Both the position numbers and the translations under genes were made by a program. The notes under the pieces were generated by a model. It saw only the letters and a list, made by a program, of their open reading frames with translations. It was not told where the DNA came from and did no database searches. Positions 1-4,921 of a DNA stretch of 6,159 nt are shown piece by piece. Source of the stretch: Actinomycetota bacterium. GTDB lineage: Bacteria; Actinomycetota; Actinomycetes; Actinomycetales; Microbacteriaceae. The DNA lies in the NCBI GenBank assembly GCA_009703545.1, contig WLFX01000063.1, forward strand, positions 1-6,159, in the 5' to 3' direction. Each line of letters begins with the position of its first letter. Positions within the stretch are counted from its first letter, which is position 1.

Positions 1-387
1 AGGATCCACGCGCGATGCCGCATAGCCTTCCGCCAACAGTTTGGGAAGTATCGTCGGGTCGTATTCACCATCAGTGAGCGTGCGGGCCGCCAGCATTTCG
101 CTGACAAGTTTCGCGGTCAGCGGATTAACGGTGACAGGAGACCCTTCCGCGTTGTTGAGTCGCGTTATGTCCGATTCGGGTAAGAAACGACTCCACAGGG
201 ACTGCAAGAAATCTGCAGTCCGAACAAGATCATCGAGCATGTCCTCTGTACCGCCAACGAGAACGAGGTTAGCAACGGTTCCCATCGTGAAGAATGTGCG
301 TGAGACGGTGTGTGCGCCTGCCTCACCTTGAGCCGCCCGAATCGCATCCGACGCAATCGATGAGTGTGACCGGTTACTTGGAGCCAC
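1..387 (-). CDS. apbE: FAD:protein FMN transferase (ApbE family), N-terminal part, cut by window edge
   Basis: This reading frame stays open through 129 codons and runs off the left edge. ApbE enzymes take FMN from FAD, with Mg2+, and link it covalently to a Thr or Ser in FMN-binding domains of extracytoplasmic redox proteins. Family motifs are visible in order: RTFFTMGT at residues 30-37, WSRF at 65-68, SDITRLN at 72-78, a V-x-V-x-P segment near 85-89, and DGEYDPTILP at 106-115 followed by GY at 121-122. The catalytic C-terminal half lies outside the window. I chose the GTG at 387 because the only in-frame ATG, at 285, would remove the conserved RTFFT, and no other ATG, GTG or TTG lies between them. 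The Shine-Dalgarno match is weak. This start overlaps the preceding gene by 14 bases, so translation is probably coupled. I see no obvious lipobox in the first 30 residues. The family call is strong; the start is moderate. Confidence 0.88.
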   Translation of the reverse strand, partial: MAPSNRSHSSIASDAIRAAQGEAGAHTVSRTFFTMGTVANLVLVGGTEDMLDDLVRTADFLQSLWSRFLPESDITRLNNAEGSPVTVNPLTAKLVSEMLAARTLTDGEYDPTILPKLLAEGYAASRVDP

Positions 388-697
388 CAGAGCTACCGTG
401 CTTTTTCGGAGCCGGTTTCTTTGCCGGAGCAGGTGCAGCCTTCACAGGCACGGCAGGGGCGGCCGGAGTCTGCACTGCAACAGTTGGCGTTGTCTTCTTC
501 TTTTTCTTTGCGATTGTAGCCGTTGGCGTCGGCGCGGTGACCGTTGACGACGTGTCCGTCGTTGCAGATTCCGCGGCGTTTGCCAATGCCGACGCTTCCT
601 GAGCTTGAGCCTGAAGTCCCGCGACTCCTGCGAACATCGCGCCAGCGGTCGCAACCGTCACCAGGATTCGTGCCTTAGTAGCAATAAAGATAGCCAT
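374..697 (-). CDS. small secreted Ala/Pro/Lys-rich protein, unknown function
   Basis: This encodes 107 residues. Residues 1-33 look like a Sec signal peptide: a basic Lys at 8 and Arg at 10, a hydrophobic Val/Ala/Gly core at about 11-27, and Ala-x-Ala sites near 30-32 (QAQAQ). The mature part has no recognisable domain. It is Ala/Ser/Thr-rich to about residue 62, then has five consecutive Lys at 64-68, then Pro/Ala/Val/Lys repeats (PAPAKKPAPKK) and a GSSGGSK end. Such sequences are usually extended, disordered linkers or cell-wall-penetrating segments, and the positive charge could bind anionic wall polymers; that is inference. It sits between the Gly/Ser-rich gene, with a TAATG overlap, and apbE, with a 14-base overlap, so the three are one operon. 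I do not recognise a named family. The opposite strand shows a Phe-rich open frame here that is only a mirror of the Lys codons. Confidence 0.72.
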   Translation of the reverse strand: MAIFIATKARILVTVATAGAMFAGVAGLQAQAQEASALANAAESATTDTSSTVTAPTPTATIAKKKKKTTPTVAVQTPAAPAVPVKAAPAPAKKPAPKKHGSSGGSK

Positions 698-1296
698 TAG
701 TCGTTATCTTCGTGGTCTTCGTGGTCTTCGTGGTCTTCGTGGTCGTTGTCTTCGCCCTCATCACCGTTGTGTGAGCCGCCCGACGATCCACCACTCGAAC
801 CGGAACTCGTACCGTGCGATGATCCAGAGTTCGTTCCGTTCGACGCTCCAGAGTTGTTACCCGAGTTTGACCCCGAGTTGTGACCTGGGTTCGATCCCGA
901 GTTCGATCCCGACGACCCTCCCGTTGAGCCTGAACTCGCACCGTGGGATGTTCCTGAATTAGTTCCTGAAGACGCTCCCGAAGACGCTCCTGCAGTTCCG
1001 GGGTCATAGGTCGTGGTTGACCCGCCCGAAGCTCCGTCAATTGCTACCTGGGCGAGCGAAGTGTCGGGCACTGGGACGAGACTGGAAGCCGTAACCTGCG
1101 GCGAGACCGGGGAAGCCGTCGGTCCAAAAGCGTTGTCTGCTCCTGCTACCGGACCTGATACCGCGTTGGTGGTGTCCGCGAGCAGTCCCGAAACGTCTTC
1201 GACATTAATTGCTCCCGAATTCACCGCTACGGTGCCGAGTCCGACACCAGTGGTTGCGGTCATGCCGAGAAGGAGGAGAGGGCCTTGGATGTTCAT
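697..1296 (-). CDS. Gly/Ser/Asn-rich probable exported protein with His-Glu-Asp repeat tail
   Basis: This encodes 199 residues. A short hydrophobic N-terminus (residues 5-26, PLLLLGM then Gly/Thr/Val) may be a signal or anchor, although it lacks the usual basic residues before the core. Residues 27-86 are Ala/Val/Ser/Pro-rich without a known domain. Residues 87-177 are almost only Gly, Ser, Asn, Thr and Ala with occasional His (patterns SGSNSG, SGASNG, SSHGTSSG). Residues 178-199 are acidic and His-rich, built on four HED units, and could bind divalent metal. I see no complete FMN_bind domain. The start is uncertain: the ATG at 1296 has a GAGG only two bases upstream, while an in-frame TTG at 1356 would add 20 residues that do not look like a signal. 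A candidate minus-strand promoter between these two points favours the ATG. The stop overlaps the next start as TAATG. Given the following apbE, a role in a surface redox or metal system is possible but inferred. Confidence 0.68.
   Translation of the reverse strand: MNIQGPLLLLGMTATTGVGLGTVAVNSGAINVEDVSGLLADTTNAVSGPVAGADNAFGPTASPVSPQVTASSLVPVPDTSLAQVAIDGASGGSTTTYDPGTAGASSGASSGTNSGTSHGASSGSTGGSSGSNSGSNPGHNSGSNSGNNSGASNGTNSGSSHGTSSGSSGGSSGGSHNGDEGEDNDHEDHEDHEDHEDND
711..746 (-). repeat. 9-bp tandem repeat encoding His-Glu-Asp units
   Basis: The plus-strand unit CGTGGTCTT occurs three times exactly (711-719, 720-728, 729-737), followed by a fourth copy with two changed bases (738-746, CGTGGTCGT). 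The preceding bases 705-710 (TATCTT) carry a partial copy of the unit end. Each unit encodes Asp-His-Glu in the C-terminal tail of the Gly/Ser-rich protein. Because the unit is nine bases long, slippage would change the number of HED units without shifting the frame or the TAATG junction. Confidence 0.85.
769..1026 (-). repeat. imperfect Gly/Ser/Asn-coding low-complexity repeats
   Basis: This is an internal repeat tract of the Gly/Ser-rich gene. Short motifs recur on the plus strand with variations, such as GTTCGATCCCGA (889-900 and 901-912, the second as GTTCGATCCCGA followed by CGA), GAAGACGCTCC (near 968-978 and 980-990), and CCAGAGTT (824-831 and 847-854). They encode SGSNSG, SGASSG and similar units. 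The variety of unit lengths suggests old, diverged duplications rather than a recent uniform tandem array. The encoded segment is expected to be flexible and unstructured. Confidence 0.6.
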
Positions 1297-1329
1297 GTCC
1301 TCAGTTTCTCGTCTTGTCGAAGGGTGAAC

Positions 1330-1356
1330 AACGTACTTTAGTAAAGAAACGTCCAA
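1330..1356 (-). promoter_or_regulatory. candidate promoter for the leftward apbE operon
   Basis: Reading leftward there is TTGGAC (1356-1351) as a -35 candidate and TACGTT (1335-1330) as a -10 candidate of the TANNNT type, with a 15-base spacer, shorter than the usual 17. Transcription would begin near 1322, giving a leader of about 26 bases before the ATG at 1296. The palindrome centred on 1341 lies in the spacer, a good place for a regulator. This is weak on sequence alone. Confidence 0.27.
1331..1352. promoter_or_regulatory. palindromic candidate operator in the divergent promoter region
   Basis: CTTTA (1336-1340) and TAAAG (1342-1346) form a perfect inverted repeat around G1341. They are flanked by ACGT on each side (1331-1334 and 1349-1352), one and two bases away. 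This is the only clear dyad in the 112-base region between the divergent operons. OmpR-family regulators more often use direct repeats; AACGTAC (1330-1336) and AACGTCC (1348-1354) are such a pair, 18 bases apart. Which protein binds here is inference, the neighbouring response regulator being the first candidate. Confidence 0.4.
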
Positions 1357-1364
1357 GGTTTTTA

Positions 1365-1393
1365 TTGCGCAGCCTCATAAGTGGGCTTAATCG
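1365..1393 (+). promoter_or_regulatory. candidate promoter for the two-component system
   Basis: TTGCGC (1365-1370) as -35 and TAATCG (1388-1393) as -10 are separated by 17 bases. Transcription would start near 1400, leaving a very short leader before the ATG at 1409. That agrees with the lack of a Shine-Dalgarno sequence in CTCTAAGC just before the start. The -10 match is poor at its last base, so this is tentative. Confidence 0.25.
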
Positions 1394-1408
1394 TGGCACT
1401 CTCTAAGC

Positions 1409-2077
1409 ATGACGATTTTGCTGGTAGAAGACGATCGAGCCATTGCCGACGCCCTTGTCGACGGACTGCGCGACAACGGATATGACGTGACGCATGTGGT
1501 TCTCGGGAGTGAGGCCGTAGCTAAGGTTCGAGGGGGCGGAATTACCACGGTAATTCTCGACCTCGGACTCCCGGATATCGATGGGACCGAAGTGTGCCGT
1601 CAGATTCGAACCTTCTCGCATGTGCCCATCATCGTCGCGAGTGCCCGGGAAACCGAAATGGATCGTGTCACCGTGCTCGACATGGGTGCCGACGACTATG
1701 TAGTGAAACCCTTTGGTATCAAGGAGCTCGTCGCACGAATTCACGCAGTGATGCGGCGCGCCAGCGGAACGGTTGCGCCGGTGACACACATCGAGGTCGG
1801 TGCTCTTGTCATTGACACCAAGTCTCGAACGGTGAGTGTTGGTGAGAAATCCGTCGCATGCACCCCGAAAGAATTTGACCTGCTTACGTATCTCGCACGA
1901 GAACCAGGCACGGTTTTTCGTCGCGCCGATATTCTTCGTGATGTGTGGCAAACGACCTGGTACGGAACAACGAAAACGCTGGACGCCCATGTCGCCAGCA
2001 TTCGCAAGAAGCTCGGTGACCCCGAGTGGATTGAATCAGTGCGTGGTGTCGGCTTCACCCTGAGGAACGTGTCGTGA
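1409..2077 (+). CDS. OmpR/PhoB-family response regulator
   Basis: This encodes 222 residues, a normal length for the family. The receiver domain (about 1-118) shows the acidic pair E7-D8-D9, the phosphoacceptor D51 in VILDLGLP, the switch Ser78 in VASAR, Y97, and the K100-P101 pair in VVKPFG. The winged-helix DNA-binding domain (about 126-220) shows TPKEFDLLTYLA, GTVFRRADIL, the recognition-helix region KTLDAHVASIRKKL, and the wing RGVGFTL near the end. Phosphorylation by the downstream kinase should promote dimerisation and DNA binding. The gene overlaps the kinase gene by four bases (GTGA). It has no clear Shine-Dalgarno sequence, so translation from a short leader or leaderless mRNA is possible. 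It lies head to head with the apbE operon, 112 bases away, which makes that operon and itself the most likely targets. The family is certain; the target and signal are not known from sequence, and I cannot assign a specific gene name. Confidence 0.95.
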   Translation: MTILLVEDDRAIADALVDGLRDNGYDVTHVVLGSEAVAKVRGGGITTVILDLGLPDIDGTEVCRQIRTFSHVPIIVASARETEMDRVTVLDMGADDYVVKPFGIKELVARIHAVMRRASGTVAPVTHIEVGALVIDTKSRTVSVGEKSVACTPKEFDLLTYLAREPGTVFRRADILRDVWQTTWYGTTKTLDAHVASIRKKLGDPEWIESVRGVGFTLRNVS

Positions 2078-3468
2078 GACGCATTTTCCTTGCGTCAATC
2101 GTCGGTGTTAGTTGCCTACTTCTTGTCGCCCAAGGAGGGGCGGTCGTTTCTTACGTTTCGGCGTCAGAACAAGATCGAATAATCACGGAATACGAACGTG
2201 ATGCATTTATCCTCGGTGGTCGAGTTGGGACTCTCCTCCAAACACCTGGACGCGTTGACCCTACGCTCGCCTCACTGGTCAACAAATACGCGTCCGCCGG
2301 CAATACCCAGGTTATTGTGGTCGATTCTGCCGGAATCGGTCTACTGACCAGCGACCCTAACGAACTTGCGCTGGGAACCGATTATTCGAATCGTCCCGAG
2401 ATAGCAAGTGCCCTCCTGGGAAATGTAACATCAGGTGAGCGTTGGTCAGACACCCTCCAGTCCAACCTTGTCTATGTTTCGGTGCCGATCATCAACGGTT
2501 CGTCGGTCTACGGTGCCGTCCGACTCTCGTTCCCTCACGGTGAGATTGACCAGGCCGTCGCAGACAAGACCGCAATCCTCTGGTGGGTGGCGGGTGGGTC
2601 GCTTTTGCTGGCAGCCGTATTGTCGTTTGTCGTATCGGGATTGGTGACTCGCCCACTTCGGCGAGTTGAATCTCAGGTTGACGCGCTGGCGCTGGGTGAC
2701 TTCTCGGGTCGGCTCCCTGAAGATTCGGGGCCACACGAGATTCGGTCTCTGGCTGTGGCGTTCAATTCCATGGCTTCGAAACTAGATTCGCTCATGAGAC
2801 AGCAACGTGCCTTTGCGTCGGACGCCTCCCATCAATTACGCACTCCACTAACGGCGTTATTGCTGCGAATCGAACGCGCCCGCGAAGCTCTGCTGCTCGA
2901 CCCGGTGTCAGCTGACGCCCGTCTCGGTGACGCGGAGGTCGAGGTCGAAAGACTGACATCGATAGTCGAGGGGCTACTCGCTATTGCTCGATCGGAAGGT
3001 GGTTCTCACGACGTCGAGCCGATCGACCTTGCAGTTCTTGCTCTTGACCGTGTCGAAAATTGGAGAGCGCTCGCCGAAGAGCGTGATGTCACCATCGCGT
3101 ACGAAGGCCCCGAACATGCTGTTGGCACTGCGCTGCCGAGCGCTCCAGAACAGATTCTCGACAACCTAGTGGACAACGCCATCGCTCATTCTCCTCACGG
3201 GACCGCGGTATTGGTTCGCGTCCGCGAACACCAAGACGAAATCGAACTAGCCGTCATCGATGCCGGAACCGGAATGACTGCGGATCAATGCGACCGCGCG
3301 TTCGATCGATTCTGGCGGGCGGACTCGACTAAAGACGGAAGCGGTCTTGGTCTTGCGATTGTCAAACACCTCGTTGAACTGAGTGGTGGATCCGCTGTTC
3401 TTGCGCCAGGTCGCGGCGGTTCAGGAGTTGTAGCCACGGTTCGACTCCCTCGATTGCCATCCGCCTAG
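2074..3468 (+). CDS. membrane sensor histidine kinase with extracytoplasmic PDC-like sensor and HAMP
   Basis: This encodes 464 residues and starts at a GTG within the stop of the response regulator gene. TM1 is at about 4-28 and TM2 at about 166-190. The extracytoplasmic region between them (about 30-165) has features of PDC/PAS-like single-Cache sensors: a long helix (SEQDRIITEYERDAFILGGRVG in part), then IVVDSAGIGLLTSDP, GTDYSNRPEI and VYVSVPI followed by VYGAVRLSF. HAMP follows at 191-243 (RPLRRVESQ). HisKA has phospho-His253 in ASHQLRTPLT. HATPase_c has the N box N364 and N368, the G1 box DAGTG 396-400, the F box FDRFW 410-414, and the G2 box GSGLGL 422-427. All catalytic boxes are intact. 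The sensor has no Cys residues, so direct thiol redox sensing is unlikely. The ligand is unknown. It pairs with the preceding regulator and presumably adjusts the divergent operon. Confidence 0.94.
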   Translation: MRRIFLASIVGVSCLLLVAQGGAVVSYVSASEQDRIITEYERDAFILGGRVGTLLQTPGRVDPTLASLVNKYASAGNTQVIVVDSAGIGLLTSDPNELALGTDYSNRPEIASALLGNVTSGERWSDTLQSNLVYVSVPIINGSSVYGAVRLSFPHGEIDQAVADKTAILWWVAGGSLLLAAVLSFVVSGLVTRPLRRVESQVDALALGDFSGRLPEDSGPHEIRSLAVAFNSMASKLDSLMRQQRAFASDASHQLRTPLTALLLRIERAREALLLDPVSADARLGDAEVEVERLTSIVEGLLAIARSEGGSHDVEPIDLAVLALDRVENWRALAEERDVTIAYEGPEHAVGTALPSAPEQILDNLVDNAIAHSPHGTAVLVRVREHQDEIELAVIDAGTGMTADQCDRAFDRFWRADSTKDGSGLGLAIVKHLVELSGGSAVLAPGRGGSGVVATVRLPRLPSA

Positions 3469-3493
3469 CAATTGGTTGCTGGTCGATAATTGC
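3467..3493. other. weak inverted repeats between convergent genes
   Basis: Only 28 bases separate the kinase stop from the transporter stop. They hold AGCAA/TTGCT (3467-3471 and 3476-3480, loop TTGG) and, as an alternative, GCAATT/AATTGC (3468-3473 and 3488-3493). Neither has a GC-rich stem or a following T run, so they are at best poor terminators. Converging transcripts may overlap here. Confidence 0.3.
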
Positions 3494-3496
3494 CGG

Positions 3497-4399
3497 TTAC
3501 CGCGCTCTGTTTCGGCGAGTGGTGTGCGGTGGGCGATCGCGTCCCGCTAGATAGGAACCGACAACAACGAGCGGTAGTCCGATGAGAATTCCGGTGGTGA
3601 GCGGTTCGCTCAAGAAAAAAATTCCCAAGACCGACGCGACCAGAAGGTTAAGGTAGGTGATTAGTGTCGCCCTGCGTGGGCCGACGTGTTTGATTAGCTC
3701 GAAAAACAAGACAAAAGCGATAGCCGAGCTGACAGCGCCGAGCACGACAATCGAAATCCACCCGGCAATTTCTGGGCCCTTCGCAATATCCGCTGGGAGA
3801 GAAAAGATCGCGAACGGTGCATAAATGATGGACACCATCGCCAATGCAAGGGCCGACAGCGAAAGCCCTGACACGTTTGGCATCGCACGACCAGCCACAA
3901 TCGGTGCGATGGCGTAACAGATGGCAGAAACCGCCAACATCGAGACCGGGACAATATCGATTGCCCCGCTCAACGCATCGATTCCGACGAGTGAAAAAAC
4001 ACCGAGGAATCCGACGACCAAACCGGTGATGGTGGCTGGGTGACGGGCCGCACTGTCTCCAAGGAACGTACCCGTGATGAATGCTGCGATGAATGGAATG
4101 GTGGTCATCATGAGACCCGCGAGGCTGCTCGCCGTGGTTCGCTCTGCTTCGGTGATGAGATACCACGGTCCCACCATTTCGAGCGATGCAAACAACAGCA
4201 CTCCACGCCAGTTCTTCAGTGTCTCTCGAAAATCGCCCCGATAAATCACGATTGGAAGCAATATCAGGGCTCCGATTGTGACGCGAAGCCAGACGATACT
4301 GGGCGTACTAAACGACTCGTTGGCGACGGCGATGAAATAGTAGGGGATACCCCAGGCGACACCAACGGCGAGAAACAAAAGTATTGCGCGACGAGACAT
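3497..4399 (-). CDS. DMT-superfamily EamA transporter
   Basis: This encodes 300 residues, the normal size for the drug/metabolite transporter family with ten membrane helices in two homologous five-helix EamA halves. The first half starts with the family opening AVGVAWGIPYYFI (about 11-23). It continues with PSIVWLRVTIGALILLP (33-49), the segment around TASSLAGLMMTTIPFIAA (about 88-105) and GLVVGFLGVFSLVG (about 125-138). The second half shows SAICYAIAPIVAGRAM, SSAIAFVLFFELIKHVGP, LITYLNLLVASVLGIFFLSEPLT and GLPLVVVGSYLAGRD, ending in a basic cytoplasmic tail. A Leu (YLNLLVA) sits where many relatives have Pro. Family members export or import small metabolites, often amino acids or related compounds; the substrate cannot be read from sequence. 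The gene starts 11 bases after the upstream membrane-protein gene ends, without a clear Shine-Dalgarno sequence, so it is probably co-transcribed and coupled to it. Confidence 0.93.
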   Translation of the reverse strand: MSRRAILLFLAVGVAWGIPYYFIAVANESFSTPSIVWLRVTIGALILLPIVIYRGDFRETLKNWRGVLLFASLEMVGPWYLITEAERTTASSLAGLMMTTIPFIAAFITGTFLGDSAARHPATITGLVVGFLGVFSLVGIDALSGAIDIVPVSMLAVSAICYAIAPIVAGRAMPNVSGLSLSALALAMVSIIYAPFAIFSLPADIAKGPEIAGWISIVVLGAVSSAIAFVLFFELIKHVGPRRATLITYLNLLVASVLGIFFLSEPLTTGILIGLPLVVVGSYLAGRDRPPHTTRRNRAR

Positions 4400-4410
4400 T
4401 GGGTGAGCGT

Positions 4411-4764
4411 CTACTTGGCCCGCGGAGATCTCGCGGCGTGAATCTCCGCAAGAATCTCTTGGGTTTCGCGATGCGCAGCCATCACAGCAGCATGGGTCTC
4501 ATTGTCGCGCCGTTCAGTCTTACGAGACTGAACGTTTTGCCCAACCATGATTATGGGCAGCAATACGAGTTGCAAGAATGTTTGCGCGACCCACGCGACG
4601 ATAATGACCGGATCCCCGGTCGCCAGCGCAGCCGGAAGTGAAATGATCGCAAGGATAGTGAATGCGATTGCCGCCCACATTGTTCCTACCACTGACGTGA
4701 TTCGTTCACCCCAGTAATCGAGGATGTCGCTCATTCCGCGTTCTAATCTTGATTGTTTGGCCAC
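4411..4764 (-). CDS. small two-helix membrane protein, unknown function
   Basis: This encodes 117 residues. An amphipathic N-terminus (SDILDYWGERITSVVG, 12-27) leads into TM1 at about 27-47 and TM2 at about 53-75 (VIIVAWVAQTFLQLVLLP). Then comes PIIMVGQNVQSRKTERRD and a charged helical tail to about residue 110 (ETHAAVMAAHRETQEILAEIH) that could form a coiled coil. The layout resembles small actinobacterial membrane proteins and, distantly, DUF1003 or low-affinity iron permease-like proteins, in which two helices are followed by a QN-x-Q-x-R-x-x-x-R segment. I cannot assign a family firmly or name a function. The GTG at 4764 was chosen because a -10 element sits at the right distance for leaderless transcription. 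An ATG at 4734 would shorten it by ten residues. It is the first gene of a two-gene unit with the EamA transporter. Confidence 0.75.
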   Translation of the reverse strand: MAKQSRLERGMSDILDYWGERITSVVGTMWAAIAFTILAIISLPAALATGDPVIIVAWVAQTFLQLVLLPIIMVGQNVQSRKTERRDNETHAAVMAAHRETQEILAEIHAARSPRAK

Positions 4765-4770
4765 GACCGA

Positions 4771-4776
4771 AGTCTA
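4771..4776 (-). promoter_or_regulatory. -10 element placed for leaderless start of the small membrane protein gene
   Basis: Reading leftward, TAGACT (4776-4771) fits the actinobacterial TANNNT -10 consensus and ends six bases before the GTG at 4764. Transcription would thus start at or next to the start codon. No Shine-Dalgarno sequence precedes this GTG, which agrees with a leaderless mRNA. I see no good -35 at 17-18 bases upstream. Confidence 0.4.
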
Positions 4777-4881
4777 TTCATCGTGAAGTCGATTTGTTTC
4801 CATATGCCCGTTGTGACAGCAATCAACAAGTGAAAGGTTTTGTTCGGTTCTAATTAGTTTTTGGACTAGCGTTTTCTCTTG

Positions 4882-4900
4882 GCCAGAAATCAGGCCTGGC
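4882..4900 (+). other. small inverted repeat upstream of the TupA-like gene
   Basis: GCCAG (4882-4886) and CTGGC (4896-4900) can pair across a nine-base loop. The inner CAGGCCTG (4891-4898) is itself a perfect 8-base palindrome. It lies in the 157-base region between the divergent membrane-protein gene and the ATG at 4922, and would be in the 5' leader if transcription starts upstream. The rest of this region is AT-rich; I could not find a convincing -35/-10 pair for the plus strand. Confidence 0.3.
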
Positions 4901-4921
4901 TTGACTAGGTTGGACTTAATC

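Noticed and set aside
294..602. Plus-strand open frame rich in Phe, Ala, Gly and Val opposite the Ala/Pro/Lys-rich gene
   Set aside because: It mirrors Lys and Ala codons of the minus-strand gene; the minus frame has a signal peptide and sits in an overlapping operon.
769..1026. Repeat tract considered as a CRISPR array or RTX calcium-binding repeats
   Set aside because: Units are short, irregular and coding, without fixed spacers. The encoded motifs lack the GGxGxDxUx nonapeptide pattern of RTX proteins.
675..1040. Minus-strand Arg/Thr-rich frame inside the Gly/Ser-rich gene
   Set aside because: It is a frame-shifted reading of the same repeats, and its Arg/Thr composition follows from them. 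The Gly/Ser frame has the better start and the TAATG junction.
697..1356. TTG start at 1356 for the Gly/Ser-rich gene
   Set aside because: It adds 20 polar residues before the hydrophobic N-terminus, has no nearby Shine-Dalgarno, and would place the start upstream of the candidate promoter's transcription start. It is not fully excluded.
1403..1990. Long minus-strand open frame opposite the response regulator
   Set aside because: The plus strand encodes a complete receiver and winged-helix protein with all key residues; the minus frame shows no family features.
3648..4166. His/Arg/Cys-rich minus frame within the EamA gene
   Set aside because: It is a shifted frame of the transporter; the transporter frame shows ten hydrophobic helices and family motifs.
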